Shown here one piece after another: positions 1-6,241 of a stretch of DNA of 12,347 bases. The DNA is taken from assembly GCA_964397995.1 (NCBI GenBank), contig CAYNLG010000097.1, positions 1 to 12,347 of the forward strand, given 5' to 3'. How positions within the stretch are numbered: position 1 is the stretch's first letter; every line of letters begins with the position of its first letter. The position numbers and the translations under genes were made by a program. The notes under the pieces were generated by a model. It saw only the letters and a list, made by a program, of their open reading frames with translations. It did not search any database and was not told where the DNA came from. The stretch comes from CAYNLG01 sp964397995. GTDB lineage: Bacteria; Planctomycetota; Phycisphaerae; FEN-1346.

Positions 1-1984
1 CGGCAAGACCTACAAGATGGGCGAGGTCCACGAGGGCACCGCCGTCATGGACTTCGACCCGGAGGAGCAGCAGCGCGGCATCACGATTCACTCGGCGGCG
101 ACGACCCTGCCCTGGCAGGGCAAGACCATCAACCTGATCGACACCCCCGGCCACGTCGACTTCACCATCGAGGTCGAACGGAGCCTCCGCGTCCTCGACG
201 GGGCGGTCGTCGTCTTCTGCGGCGTCAGCGGCGTCGAGGCCCAGAGCGAAACCGTCTGGCGCCAGGCCGACCGCTACCACGTCCCCCGCATCGCCTTCAT
301 CAACAAGCTCGACCGCACCGGCGCCGACTGGGAGCGGGCCCTGGAGCAGGTCCGCGAGCGGCTCCACCCCGGGGCCGTGCCCGTCCAGATTCCCATCGGC
401 CTGGAATCCGAACTCGAAGGCCTCGTCGACCTCGTCGAGATGAAGGCCACCTTCTACCGGAACGACCTGGGCACCGACATCGTCCAGGCCGACGTGCCGG
501 AGGCCCTGCGGGCCGACGCCGAGGCCGCCCGCGCCGAACTCATCGAGCGGGCCGCCGAGGCCGACGACGCCCTCATGGACGCCTTCGTCCACGAGACCCC
601 CGTCGATGCCGCCATGCTCAGGAACGCCCTCCGCGCCGGCTGCATCGGCCGGACCCTGGTGCCGGTCCTGATGGGCTCGGCCCTGAAGAACCGCGGCGTC
701 CAGCTCCTGATGAACGCCGTCTGCGACTACCTGCCGAGCCCGCTGGAGGTGGGCGGCATCAAGGGGCACGCGCTGCCGAAGAAGGGCGACCCGGAGGAGG
801 TCGTCATCGAGCCGGACCCGGAGGGCGCGTTCGTGGGCCTGGTCTTCAAGATTGCCTCCGACACCCACGGCGACCTCTCCTACGTCCGCGTCTACCGCGG
901 CCGCCTCAGGAGCGGCATGCGCGTCTACAACCCCCTGCGGGACACCAAGGAGAACGTCCAGCGGCTCTGGCGCATGCATGCCGAGGAACGCATCCGCGAG
1001 GAGGAGGTCGTCGCCGGCGACATCATCGCCGTCGTCGGCCTCAAGGACTCTGTCACGGGCGACACGCTGTGCGAGACGCGCGGCACGCCGGTGGTGCTGG
1101 AGCGGCTGTCGATTCCCAAGACGGTCATCTCGATGGCCATCGAGCCGAAGACCGCGGCCGACCGCCAGCGCCTCGGCGAGGTGCTGGCCCTGCTCGCGCG
1201 CGAGGACCCGACCTTCGAGACCCGCGTCGACCCCGAGACCAGCCAGACCATCATCAGCGGCATGGGCGAACTCCACCTGGAGGTCCTCAAGAACCGCATG
1301 CTCCGGGACTTCAACGTCGACGCCAAGGTCGGCCGCCCCCGTGTCGCCTACCGTGAGACCGTGAAGGCGGCGGCCGAGGCCGAGGGCCGGTTCATCCGCC
1401 AGACGGGGGGGCGCGGCCAGTACGGCGTGGTCCGGCTGCGGGTGGCGCCGCGCCCGGGCGGCGACCTGGAGGCCGACCCCGTCACCTTCCGCAGCGCGCT
1501 CAAGGGCGAGGCCGTCCCGCGGGAGTACGTCCCGTCGGTCGAGAGCGGCGTCCGCGAGGCCGCCGCCGCCGGCATCGAGACCGGCTACCCCCTGATGGAC
1601 GTGACCGTGACGCTGCTGGACGGCAAGCACCACGAGACGGATTCCTCGGAGATCGCCTTCGAGGCCGCCGGTAGCATCGCCTTCCAGGAGGCGGTGGAGA
1701 AGGCCGGGGTGGACCTGCTGGAGCCGATCATGCGGCTGCAGGTGGTGGCGCCGAATGAGTATTTCGGCGACGTGACGGCCGACCTGATGAGCCGCCGGGC
1801 GGAGATTTCGGCGACGGAGCTGCGCGGCACGAGCCGCGTCATTACGGCCCTGGTGCCCCTGGCGAGCATGTTCGGGTACGCGACGGCCGTCCGGAGCCTG
1901 ACGCAGGGCCGGGCGACGTATGCGATGGAGCCGAGCCACTACGCGGTGGTGCCGGAGGCGGTGGCCCGGGGGCTGCTGGAGTAG
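1..1984 (+). CDS. fusA: Elongation factor G, 5' end cut off by window
   Basis: This is the GTPase that drives translocation of tRNA and mRNA on the ribosome. The reading frame is open from base 2, beginning with GKTYK of the end of the P-loop region, so the true start and roughly 15-45 codons lie upstream of the window. Visible G-domain motifs are switch I RGITI (from about base 74), G3 DTPGH (from base 140), G4 NKLD (302-313) and a G5-type GSALKN segment. They are followed by domain II, domain III (GMGELHLEV), domain IV (GGRGQYGVV and a HHETDSSEIAF segment) and domain V ending TQGRATYAMEPSHYA. An ATG at base 17 is internal, not the start. The stop is TAG at 1982-1984. The last 27 codons and 16 nt past the stop are repeated at 2842-2941. 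The tail reads YAM where EF-G usually has YSM; the downstream repeat copy reads YSM. Confidence 0.97.
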   Translation, partial: GKTYKMGEVHEGTAVMDFDPEEQQRGITIHSAATTLPWQGKTINLIDTPGHVDFTIEVERSLRVLDGAVVVFCGVSGVEAQSETVWRQADRYHVPRIAFINKLDRTGADWERALEQVRERLHPGAVPVQIPIGLESELEGLVDLVEMKATFYRNDLGTDIVQADVPEALRADAEAARAELIERAAEADDALMDAFVHETPVDAAMLRNALRAGCIGRTLVPVLMGSALKNRGVQLLMNAVCDYLPSPLEVGGIKGHALPKKGDPEEVVIEPDPEGAFVGLVFKIASDTHGDLSYVRVYRGRLRSGMRVYNPLRDTKENVQRLWRMHAEERIREEEVVAGDIIAVVGLKDSVTGDTLCETRGTPVVLERLSIPKTVISMAIEPKTAADRQRLGEVLALLAREDPTFETRVDPETSQTIISGMGELHLEVLKNRMLRDFNVDAKVGRPRVAYRETVKAAAEAEGRFIRQTGGRGQYGVVRLRVAPRPGGDLEADPVTFRSALKGEAVPREYVPSVESGVREAAAAGIETGYPLMDVTVTLLDGKHHETDSSEIAFEAAGSIAFQEAVEKAGVDLLEPIMRLQVVAPNEYFGDVTADLMSRRAEISATELRGTSRVITALVPLASMFGYATAVRSLTQGRATYAMEPSHYAVVPEAVARGLLE

Positions 1985-2000
1985 GGGGGGCGAGAAGGGG
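1901..2000 (+). repeat. Direct repeat copy 1 (fusA 3' end)
   Basis: This 100-bp stretch matches 2842-2941 without gaps at an offset of 941. Only two differences are seen by hand alignment: base 1909 C versus 2850 G (synonymous) and base 1922 G versus 2863 T (Ala versus Ser codon). The match covers the last 27 codons of fusA, its stop codon, the run of seven G and 16 nt of downstream sequence. It stops abruptly after GAAGGGG. This copy is the functional end of the fusA gene. Confidence 0.95.
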
Positions 2001-2841
2001 ACGACCTTCCTGAAAGGCCGGAGGCATGCTCGACGCGATAGCCAAGAGACTGCTTACTGAAGGGCGGAAGATCTTCGAGGCCCGGGATCCCTTGATCGAC
2101 TTCACGGGCAACCCTGACTGTGATGCGCTCGTTAGCAACCTGGAAGAGTATCCGCACGCCTTCGTGATCGCCTGTCTCATGGACAGCCAGATGACCGGCA
2201 AACGTGCGTGGCGCGTTCCTTATTGCTTCTCCGAGCGGCTTGGTACATTCAGGTTCAGTGCCTTGGTCGCGCTTCCGCTGGACGAGTATCGCCGCCATAT
2301 GGAAGGACCCACGGCGTTGCATCGCTACCCGAGCCAGAGAGCTGAGGTGTTCTTTGAGGCGGTCCAGCACATTAAGTCGGAGTATGGCGGGGATGCGTCG
2401 CAAATCTGGCGCGGCACGCCCTCCAGCGCCATGGTCGTGTGCCGCTTCCTGCGCTTCAAAGGGGCCGGGCCGAAGATCGCTACCATGGCTGCCAACATTC
2501 TGGCACGCGAACTGAAGGTGCGCTTCAGCGATTATTGCTCGATTGACGTGTCAGTAGACCGGCAGGTCCGCCGCGTTCTGAAGCGGCTCGAGCTTGTGCC
2601 CAAAGATGCCAAGAACGAGGAAATCATCTACCGGGCGCGCGCCATCTGCCCTGAATTCCCCGGGCTGATCGACCTGCCGTGCTGGAAGATCGGCAACCAG
2701 TGGTGCCATGACTCTCGGCCCGATTGCGGTGCGTGCTACATGCACGAGATGTGCCCGTCGCGTGCGGCGGCCCCAGCAAACTGATCTGTTTGGGGCGGCG
2801 CACACAAGATGCTGGGCATACGGCGTGCCAAGTGCCTGGCC
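2001..2841 (+). other. Putative inserted segment between fusA-tail repeats
   Basis: This 841-bp segment is bounded by the two 100-bp fusA-tail repeats and carries one gene. Its base composition is visibly lower in GC than the neighbourhood: a hand count gives about 58% for bases 2101-2160, against 80% for 3661-3720 in rplC. It contains no recognisable integrase, transposase or terminal inverted repeat, so it is not annotated as an insertion sequence. Bases 2785-2841, between the gene's stop and the second repeat, hold nothing I recognise. The arrangement could come from site-specific integration at the fusA 3' end, from homologous capture of DNA from a relative, or from a metagenome assembly join at the repeat. 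Confidence 0.6.
2026..2784 (+). CDS. Endonuclease III-family (HhH-GPD) DNA glycosylase-like protein with iron-sulfur loop
   Basis: The 252-residue protein resembles the HhH-GPD base-excision repair superfamily. A helix-hairpin-helix-like segment FKGAGPK lies at residues 144-150, with Lys150 at the position of the endonuclease III catalytic lysine. The segment VDRQVRRVLKRLELV at 177-191 aligns with the endonuclease III VDTHIFRV motif, making Asp178 the probable catalytic aspartate; Asp174 is an alternative. The spacing between Lys and Asp is about 10 residues longer than in E. coli Nth. The C-terminus has Cys227-X6-Cys234-X2-Cys237-X5-Cys243, exactly the 4Fe-4S loop spacing of endonuclease III. 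The N-terminal 100 residues are not recognised. The start follows AAAGG (2013-2017) by 8 nt, 41 nt after the fusA stop, so cotranscription with fusA is likely. GC and codon use differ from the neighbours, suggesting transfer. Substrate is unknown: AP sites, oxidised pyrimidines or mismatches are all possible. Confidence 0.85.
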   Translation: MLDAIAKRLLTEGRKIFEARDPLIDFTGNPDCDALVSNLEEYPHAFVIACLMDSQMTGKRAWRVPYCFSERLGTFRFSALVALPLDEYRRHMEGPTALHRYPSQRAEVFFEAVQHIKSEYGGDASQIWRGTPSSAMVVCRFLRFKGAGPKIATMAANILARELKVRFSDYCSIDVSVDRQVRRVLKRLELVPKDAKNEEIIYRARAICPEFPGLIDLPCWKIGNQWCHDSRPDCGACYMHEMCPSRAAAPAN

Positions 2842-2925
2842 ACGCAGGGGCGGGCGACGTATTCGATGGAGCCGAGCCACTACGCGGTGGTGCCGGAGGC
2901 GGTGGCCCGGGGGCTGCTGGAGTAG
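2842..2925 (+). pseudogene. fusA C-terminal fragment (27 codons plus stop)
   Basis: The fragment reads TQGRATYSMEPSHYA and continues to a LLE-stop ending in the EF-G frame, with the stop at 2923-2925. It lacks all other EF-G domains and has no plausible start of its own. The only in-frame upstream ATG, at 2809, has no clear ribosome binding site and would add 11 residues unlike EF-G. It is a non-functional remnant or by-product of the event that placed the 2026-2784 gene here. The near absence of mutations implies a recent event or gene conversion with the fusA end. Confidence 0.85.
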
Positions 2926-2941
2926 GGGGGGCGAGAAGGGG
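2842..2941 (+). repeat. Direct repeat copy 2 (fusA 3' end)
   Basis: This is the second copy of the 100-bp fusA-tail repeat, differing from 1901-2000 at two bases. After it, the sequence diverges from the region downstream of copy 1 and leads into the rpsJ promoter. If the native chromosome had fusA followed directly by rpsJ, this is the displaced original fusA end. Its Ser codon in YSM is the more usual EF-G residue, which agrees with that view, but two differences are thin evidence. Confidence 0.95.
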
Positions 2942-2974
2942 CGGAATTCGCGGGGACTTTCCGGAAAAAAGGAA

Positions 2975-3002
2975 TTGACACCCTCTCCTGGGGTGATAGA
3001 CT
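2975..3002 (+). promoter_or_regulatory. Sigma70-type promoter upstream of rpsJ
   Basis: A perfect -35 box TTGACA lies at 2975-2980. A 16-bp spacer leads to -10 TAGACT at 2997-3002 (4 of 6 consensus), preceded by the extended -10 dinucleotide TG at 2994-2995. An A-tract (2965-2970) lies just upstream, like an UP element. The predicted start is near 3009, after a GC-rich discriminator (ACCCGG), a pattern often linked to stringent control of ribosomal promoters. It is the most AT-rich and most consensus-like promoter seen in the window and is well placed to drive the rpsJ operon. Confidence 0.75.
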
Positions 3003-3156
3003 ACCCGGTCTCGGCTCGGGGCGAGTACGTAGGTCCCGGGCCGCCAACCCAGCAGGCGATGCACCCCGAAGGGGCCGCGCGCAAGCAGTGCGGGCGGTCT
3101 GCCGCATGGGGGACGTATCGCGCTGTGGACGGGCCAGAACAGGGGCACGACGACGC
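3003..3156 (+). other. rpsJ operon leader, about 150 nt
   Basis: This is the untranslated region between the predicted start of transcription and the rpsJ ATG. Small inverted repeats can be seen: CTCG/CGAG at 3015-3018 and 3022-3025, CCCC/GGGG at 3064-3067 and 3071-3074, and GCGG/CCGC at 3094-3097 and 3102-3105. An ATG at 3059 opens a 34-codon frame that stops at 3161-3163, overlapping the rpsJ start by 7 nt. Its ribosome binding site is poor, so it is not called as a gene. A role in autoregulation by a ribosomal protein (as L4 does on the E. coli S10 leader) is possible, but no specific structure is recognised. Confidence 0.4.
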
Positions 3157-3465
3157 ATGGTAGGCGACCGAATCCGCATCCGGATGGAGGCGTATGATCA
3201 CCGCGTGCTCGACCAGAGCGCGCTGGAGATCGCCGAGACGAGCAAGCGGACCGGGGCGCGGGTCCGGGGGCCGATTCCCCTGCCCACGCGCATCGAGCGG
3301 TACACCGTGCTGCGGTCGCCCCACGTCGACAAGAAGAGCCGCGAACAGTTCGAAATCCGCACCCATAAGCGGATGATTGATATCGAGGACCCGACGGTCA
3401 AGACCGTCGACGCCCTCAACAAGCTCAACATGCCCGCGGGCGTGTACATCAAGATCAAGGCGTAG
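3157..3465 (+). CDS. rpsJ: 30S ribosomal protein S10
   Basis: S10 is a small-subunit head protein and also, as NusE, a transcription antitermination partner of NusB. The 102-residue product begins MVGDRIRIRMEAYDHRVLDQ and contains the family hallmarks KRTGARVRGPIPLPT, ERYTVLRSPHVDKKSREQFE and RTHKRMIDI. Length agrees with E. coli S10 (103). The frame is open further upstream to 3088, but homology starts at 3157, and an AGGGG (3141-3145) lies 11 nt before that ATG. It is the first gene of the operon after the predicted promoter and is followed after 3 nt by rplC. Confidence 0.96.
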   Translation: MVGDRIRIRMEAYDHRVLDQSALEIAETSKRTGARVRGPIPLPTRIERYTVLRSPHVDKKSREQFEIRTHKRMIDIEDPTVKTVDALNKLNMPAGVYIKIKA

Positions 3466-3468
3466 CCG

Positions 3469-4119
3469 ATGCCAGCGATTCTGGGACGAAAAGTCGGGAT
3501 GACCAGCATCTACGATGACCAGGGACGCCAAGTCCCCGTGACGGTCATCGAAGGGGGACCGTGCACCGTCCTCCAGGTCAAAACCGTCGAGAGCGACGGC
3601 TACAACGCCGTCCAGCTCGGCTTCCAGGACGTGCCGGGGCGCCGGGCGCCACAGCCGGACCGCGGCCACGCGCGCAAGGCCGGGGCCGAGCCGAAGGCCT
3701 TCGTCCGCGAGTACCGGGCCGCCGACCTCGAAGGCTACGAGGTCGGGGCCGAGGTCACCGTGGCCGACTTCGCCGACGTCCCGATGGTCGACATCACGGG
3801 CATCACCAAGGGCCGCGGCTTCACGGGCCAGATGAAGCGGCACGGGTTCGGCGGCCAGTCGGCCAGCCACGGCACCGAGCGGAAGCACCGCTCCGGCGGC
3901 TCGATCGGCGAGGGCAGCGGCATCCCCGCCCGCGCCGTCCGCAAGGGCAAACGCATGGCCGGCCACATGGGCCATGTCCGCCGCACCGCCCAGCGACTCA
4001 AGGTTCTCAAGGTCGACCCGGACGCCCACCTGCTCGTCGTCAAGGGCAGCGTGCCGGGGCCGAACGGCGGCTATGTCATAGTCCGCAGCGCCAAGAAGAT
4101 GGGCGCCGCCCAGAAGTGA
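3469..4119 (+). CDS. rplC: 50S ribosomal protein L3
   Basis: L3 is an early assembly protein of the large subunit whose long loop reaches toward the peptidyl transferase centre. The 216-residue product starts MPAILGRKVGMTSIYDD and contains the signature TKGRGFTGQMKRHGFGGQSA, the SHGTERKHRSGGSIGEG loop and KGKRMAGHMGHV, ending with the conserved LLVVKGSVPGPNGG segment. The GSIG loop continues EGS rather than the E. coli QNQ, so the E. coli methylated glutamine is absent; this is common outside the gammaproteobacteria. The start is 3 nt after the rpsJ stop, with AAGG (3457-3460) inside rpsJ as ribosome binding site, which implies translational coupling. Confidence 0.97.
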   Translation: MPAILGRKVGMTSIYDDQGRQVPVTVIEGGPCTVLQVKTVESDGYNAVQLGFQDVPGRRAPQPDRGHARKAGAEPKAFVREYRAADLEGYEVGAEVTVADFADVPMVDITGITKGRGFTGQMKRHGFGGQSASHGTERKHRSGGSIGEGSGIPARAVRKGKRMAGHMGHVRRTAQRLKVLKVDPDAHLLVVKGSVPGPNGGYVIVRSAKKMGAAQK

Positions 4120-4141
4120 CCCACGCACCGGGACATCCGCG

Positions 4142-4768
4142 ATGATCGACGTGTGCATCTACAATCCGGAGGGCCGCGAGGTCGACCGCGTCCAGGTCGA
4201 CGAGGCTTGGTTCGGCGGCGAGGTCCGTGCCGACCTGCTGCACCTGGCCGTCCGCCGCTACGAGGCCAACCAGCGGGTCGGGACGGCGGCCACGAAGGGC
4301 CGCGGCGAGGTCAAGGGCTCCACCAAGAAGCTCTTCCGCCAGAAGGGCACCGGCCGCGCCCGCGTGGGCCCACGCCGCAACCCCATCCGCCGGGGGGGCG
4401 GCCACGCCATGCACAAGAAGGCCCGCGACTTCAGCGTGGGGATGCCGAAGAAGATGCGGCGTCAGGCGCTGGACTCGGCGCTGCTGGCCCGGCTGAAGGA
4501 CGAGGAAGTGCTCGTCCTGGACGGGCTGGACCTGGCCGAGCCGAAGACGCGGACGGTGGCCGACGCCCTGAAGGCCGTCGGCGCCGCGCGGAGTTGCCTG
4601 CTGGCGCTGCCCGGCCACGACGAGGTCCTCTACAAGTCCGCCCGGAACATCGCGCGGCTGCGTGTGCGACCGGTGACGGACCTGAACGCGTACGAGGTGC
4701 TCTGGCCGCACCGCGTGGTCTTCACGCGGCCGGCGTTCGACGCCCTGGTCGAGGCGAGGAAGGGCTGA
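4142..4768 (+). CDS. rplD: 50S ribosomal protein L4
   Basis: L4 (also called L1e) is a primary 23S rRNA binding protein lining the exit tunnel; in E. coli it also represses the S10 operon. The 208-residue product has the tunnel-loop motif KLFRQKGTGRARVGPRRNPI followed by RRGGGHAMHKKARDFS and the KKMRRQALDSALLARLKD helix. The C-terminal half has the usual LVLDGLDL and NAYEVLWPHRVVFT segments. Length is close to E. coli (201). The start lies 22 nt after rplC with only a weak GGGA at 4130-4133, so reinitiation after rplC probably helps. Confidence 0.96.
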   Translation: MIDVCIYNPEGREVDRVQVDEAWFGGEVRADLLHLAVRRYEANQRVGTAATKGRGEVKGSTKKLFRQKGTGRARVGPRRNPIRRGGGHAMHKKARDFSVGMPKKMRRQALDSALLARLKDEEVLVLDGLDLAEPKTRTVADALKAVGAARSCLLALPGHDEVLYKSARNIARLRVRPVTDLNAYEVLWPHRVVFTRPAFDALVEARKG

Positions 4769-4769
4769 G

Positions 4770-5048
4770 ATGGACCCCTACCAGGTCGTGATCAAGCCGC
4801 TTATCACCGAGAAGGGCACCACCCAGAACGAGGTGCTCAACCAGTACGCCTTCCAGGTGCATGACCGGGCCAACAAGCACCAGATCCGCGAGGCCGTTGA
4901 GACCATCTACGAGGTCCGTGTGCTGAAGGTGCGGACGATGCGCCGCCGGGGCAAGCAACGCCGCGTGCGGTACTCGCGCGGCCGGACGGCGGGGATGAAG
5001 AAGGCCGTCGTCACCCTGCACCCCGAGGACCATATTGACCTGTTCTAG
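4770..5048 (+). CDS. rplW: 50S ribosomal protein L23
   Basis: L23 sits at the exit of the peptide tunnel and is the docking site for trigger factor and the signal recognition particle. The 92-residue product starts MDPYQVVIKPLITEKGTTQ and has the family pattern NQYAFQVHDRANKHQIREAVE, then EVRVLKVRTM and GMKKAVVTLHPEDHIDLF at the end. Length is typical. One nucleotide separates the rplD stop from the ATG, and GAGGA (4756-4760) inside rplD serves as ribosome binding site. Confidence 0.96.
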   Translation: MDPYQVVIKPLITEKGTTQNEVLNQYAFQVHDRANKHQIREAVETIYEVRVLKVRTMRRRGKQRRVRYSRGRTAGMKKAVVTLHPEDHIDLF

Positions 5049-5051
5049 CCT

Positions 5052-5071
5052 GCCGCGCCCGTGAGCGCGGC
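5052..5071 (+). other. Perfect 7-bp hairpin between rplW and rplB
   Basis: GCCGCGC at 5052-5058 pairs with GCGCGGC at 5065-5071 around a six-base loop. It lies in the 43-nt gap before rplB, just upstream of the GAGAGG ribosome binding site (5077-5082). There is no T-run after it, so it is not an intrinsic terminator. It may be an mRNA processing or spacing structure, or simply chance in GC-rich DNA. Confidence 0.4.
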
Positions 5072-5091
5072 CGGACGAGAGGAAAGCCGAG

Positions 5092-5943
5092 ATGGCCAAG
5101 CAACACAAGCCGACGACCGCGGGGCGGCGTAACAGCTCCGTCGCCGACTTCTCGAGCCTCGCCAAGAAGCGGCCGGAGCGCGGGCTGACGGAGCGGCTGA
5201 AGCGGCGCGGCGGCCGGAACAACCAGGGCGTGACCACCGCCCGGTTCCGCGGGGGCGGCCACCGGCGGCTGTACCGGGTCATCGACTTCAAACGCGACAA
5301 GGACGGCGTGCCTGGCAAGGTCGCCGCCCTCGAATACGATCCGAACCGGACGGCCCGCATCGCCCTGATCCACTACGCCGACGGCGAGAAACGGTACATC
5401 CTGGCCCCGGAGGGTCTGGCGGTGGGCCAGACGATCATGAGCGGCGACGCCGCCGAACCCCGCACCGGCAACGCGATGGCGCTGGCGCGGATCCCGGCGG
5501 GGCTGCCCATCCACAACATCGAACTGCAGGCCGGGACGGGCGGCAAGCTGGTGCGCTCCGCCGGCCGCGCCGCCACCCTGAGCGCCAAGGAAGGCAAGTG
5601 GGCCTTCATCGTGCTGCCCTCCGGCGAGATGCGCCGCGTCAGCCTCCGTTGCCGCGCCACCATCGGCCAGGTCGGCAACGCCGAGCACGCGGGGGTGCGG
5701 CTGGGGAAGGCGGGGCGGATGCGGCACAAGGGGCGGCGCCCGCACGTGCGCGGGTCGGCGATGAACCCGGTGGACCACCCGATGGGCGGCGGCGAGGGCC
5801 GGCGCGCGGGCGGGCGCCCGCCGTGTTCCCCCACGGGCAAGCAGGCGAAGGGCGGCAAGACCCGCCGTCGCCGCAACCCCACCAACGTACACATCGTCCG
5901 GCGCCGGCGCAGCCGCCGGTACGGCCAGTGCAAGATCGGCTGA
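5092..5943 (+). CDS. rplB: 50S ribosomal protein L2
   Basis: L2 is one of the most conserved large-subunit proteins, needed for subunit joining and peptidyl transfer. The 283-residue product shows the RNA-binding core (RNNQGVTTARFRGGGHRRLYR, then ALEYDPNRTARIALIHYADG and KRYILAPEGL) and the C-terminal GSAMNPVDHPMGGGEG motif. The histidine of DHP (residue 229) is kept; it corresponds to the functionally important E. coli His229. The second histidine of the usual HPHGGG is Met231. The loop after it reads RPPCSPTGKQAKGGKTRRRR instead of the E. coli HPVTPWG form. The start follows GAGAGG by 9 nt. It lies 43 nt after rplW. Confidence 0.97.
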   Translation: MAKQHKPTTAGRRNSSVADFSSLAKKRPERGLTERLKRRGGRNNQGVTTARFRGGGHRRLYRVIDFKRDKDGVPGKVAALEYDPNRTARIALIHYADGEKRYILAPEGLAVGQTIMSGDAAEPRTGNAMALARIPAGLPIHNIELQAGTGGKLVRSAGRAATLSAKEGKWAFIVLPSGEMRRVSLRCRATIGQVGNAEHAGVRLGKAGRMRHKGRRPHVRGSAMNPVDHPMGGGEGRRAGGRPPCSPTGKQAKGGKTRRRRNPTNVHIVRRRRSRRYGQCKIG

Positions 5944-5956
5944 CGGGGAGTCGCGG

Positions 5957-6229
5957 ATGGGACGTTCGACCAAAAAAGGCCCGTACGTGGACGTAAAGCT
6001 GCTGCGGAAGGTGCAGCGCATGGTCGACAGCAACGCCCGCGAGCCCATCAAGACGTGGGCCCGGGCCTCGACGATCGTGCCGGAGTTCGTCGGCCACACC
6101 TTCCTGGTGCACAACGGCAAGCAACACCTGCGGGTGTTCGTGACGGAAGACATGGTAGGGCACAAGCTCGGGGAGTTTGCCCCGACGCGGACGTTCCGGG
6201 GCCACAGCGGCCGCCGGGGCTCCCGCTAA
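5957..6229 (+). CDS. rpsS: 30S ribosomal protein S19
   Basis: S19 forms a complex with S13 in the small-subunit head near the A-site tRNA. The 90-residue product starts MGRSTKKGPYVDVKLLRKV and has the family blocks IKTWARASTIVPEFVGHTF, VHNGKQHLRVFVTEDMVGHKLGEF and ending TRTFRGHSGRRGSR. Length matches E. coli (92). GGGGAG (5945-5950) precedes the ATG by 6 nt, and the gap after rplB is 13 nt. Confidence 0.97.
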   Translation: MGRSTKKGPYVDVKLLRKVQRMVDSNAREPIKTWARASTIVPEFVGHTFLVHNGKQHLRVFVTEDMVGHKLGEFAPTRTFRGHSGRRGSR

Positions 6230-6241
6230 CCGAGGACGGCC

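Noticed and set aside
2001..2841. Insertion sequence or integron cassette
   Set aside because: No transposase, integrase, terminal inverted repeats or attC-like structure could be seen; the only support is the flanking direct repeat, so it is recorded as an unclassified segment.
2809..2925. Short frame joining 11 codons (MLGIRRAKCLA) to the fusA-tail copy, as a possible small gene or a longer EF-G remnant
   Set aside because: The ATG sits at the same distance from the repeat as the ATG of MFGYA in fusA, but only about a third of the bases agree upstream of 2842, near what chance gives, and there is no clear ribosome binding site.
2708..3163. 151-codon open frame spanning the glycosylase 3' end, the second repeat and the leader
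   Set aside because: It crosses the strong promoter, runs out of frame through the end of the real gene, and its product resembles nothing; long frames by chance are expected at this GC content.
5052..5071. Intrinsic terminator between rplW and rplB
   Set aside because: The hairpin has no following T-run, and it lies in the middle of a continuous operon.
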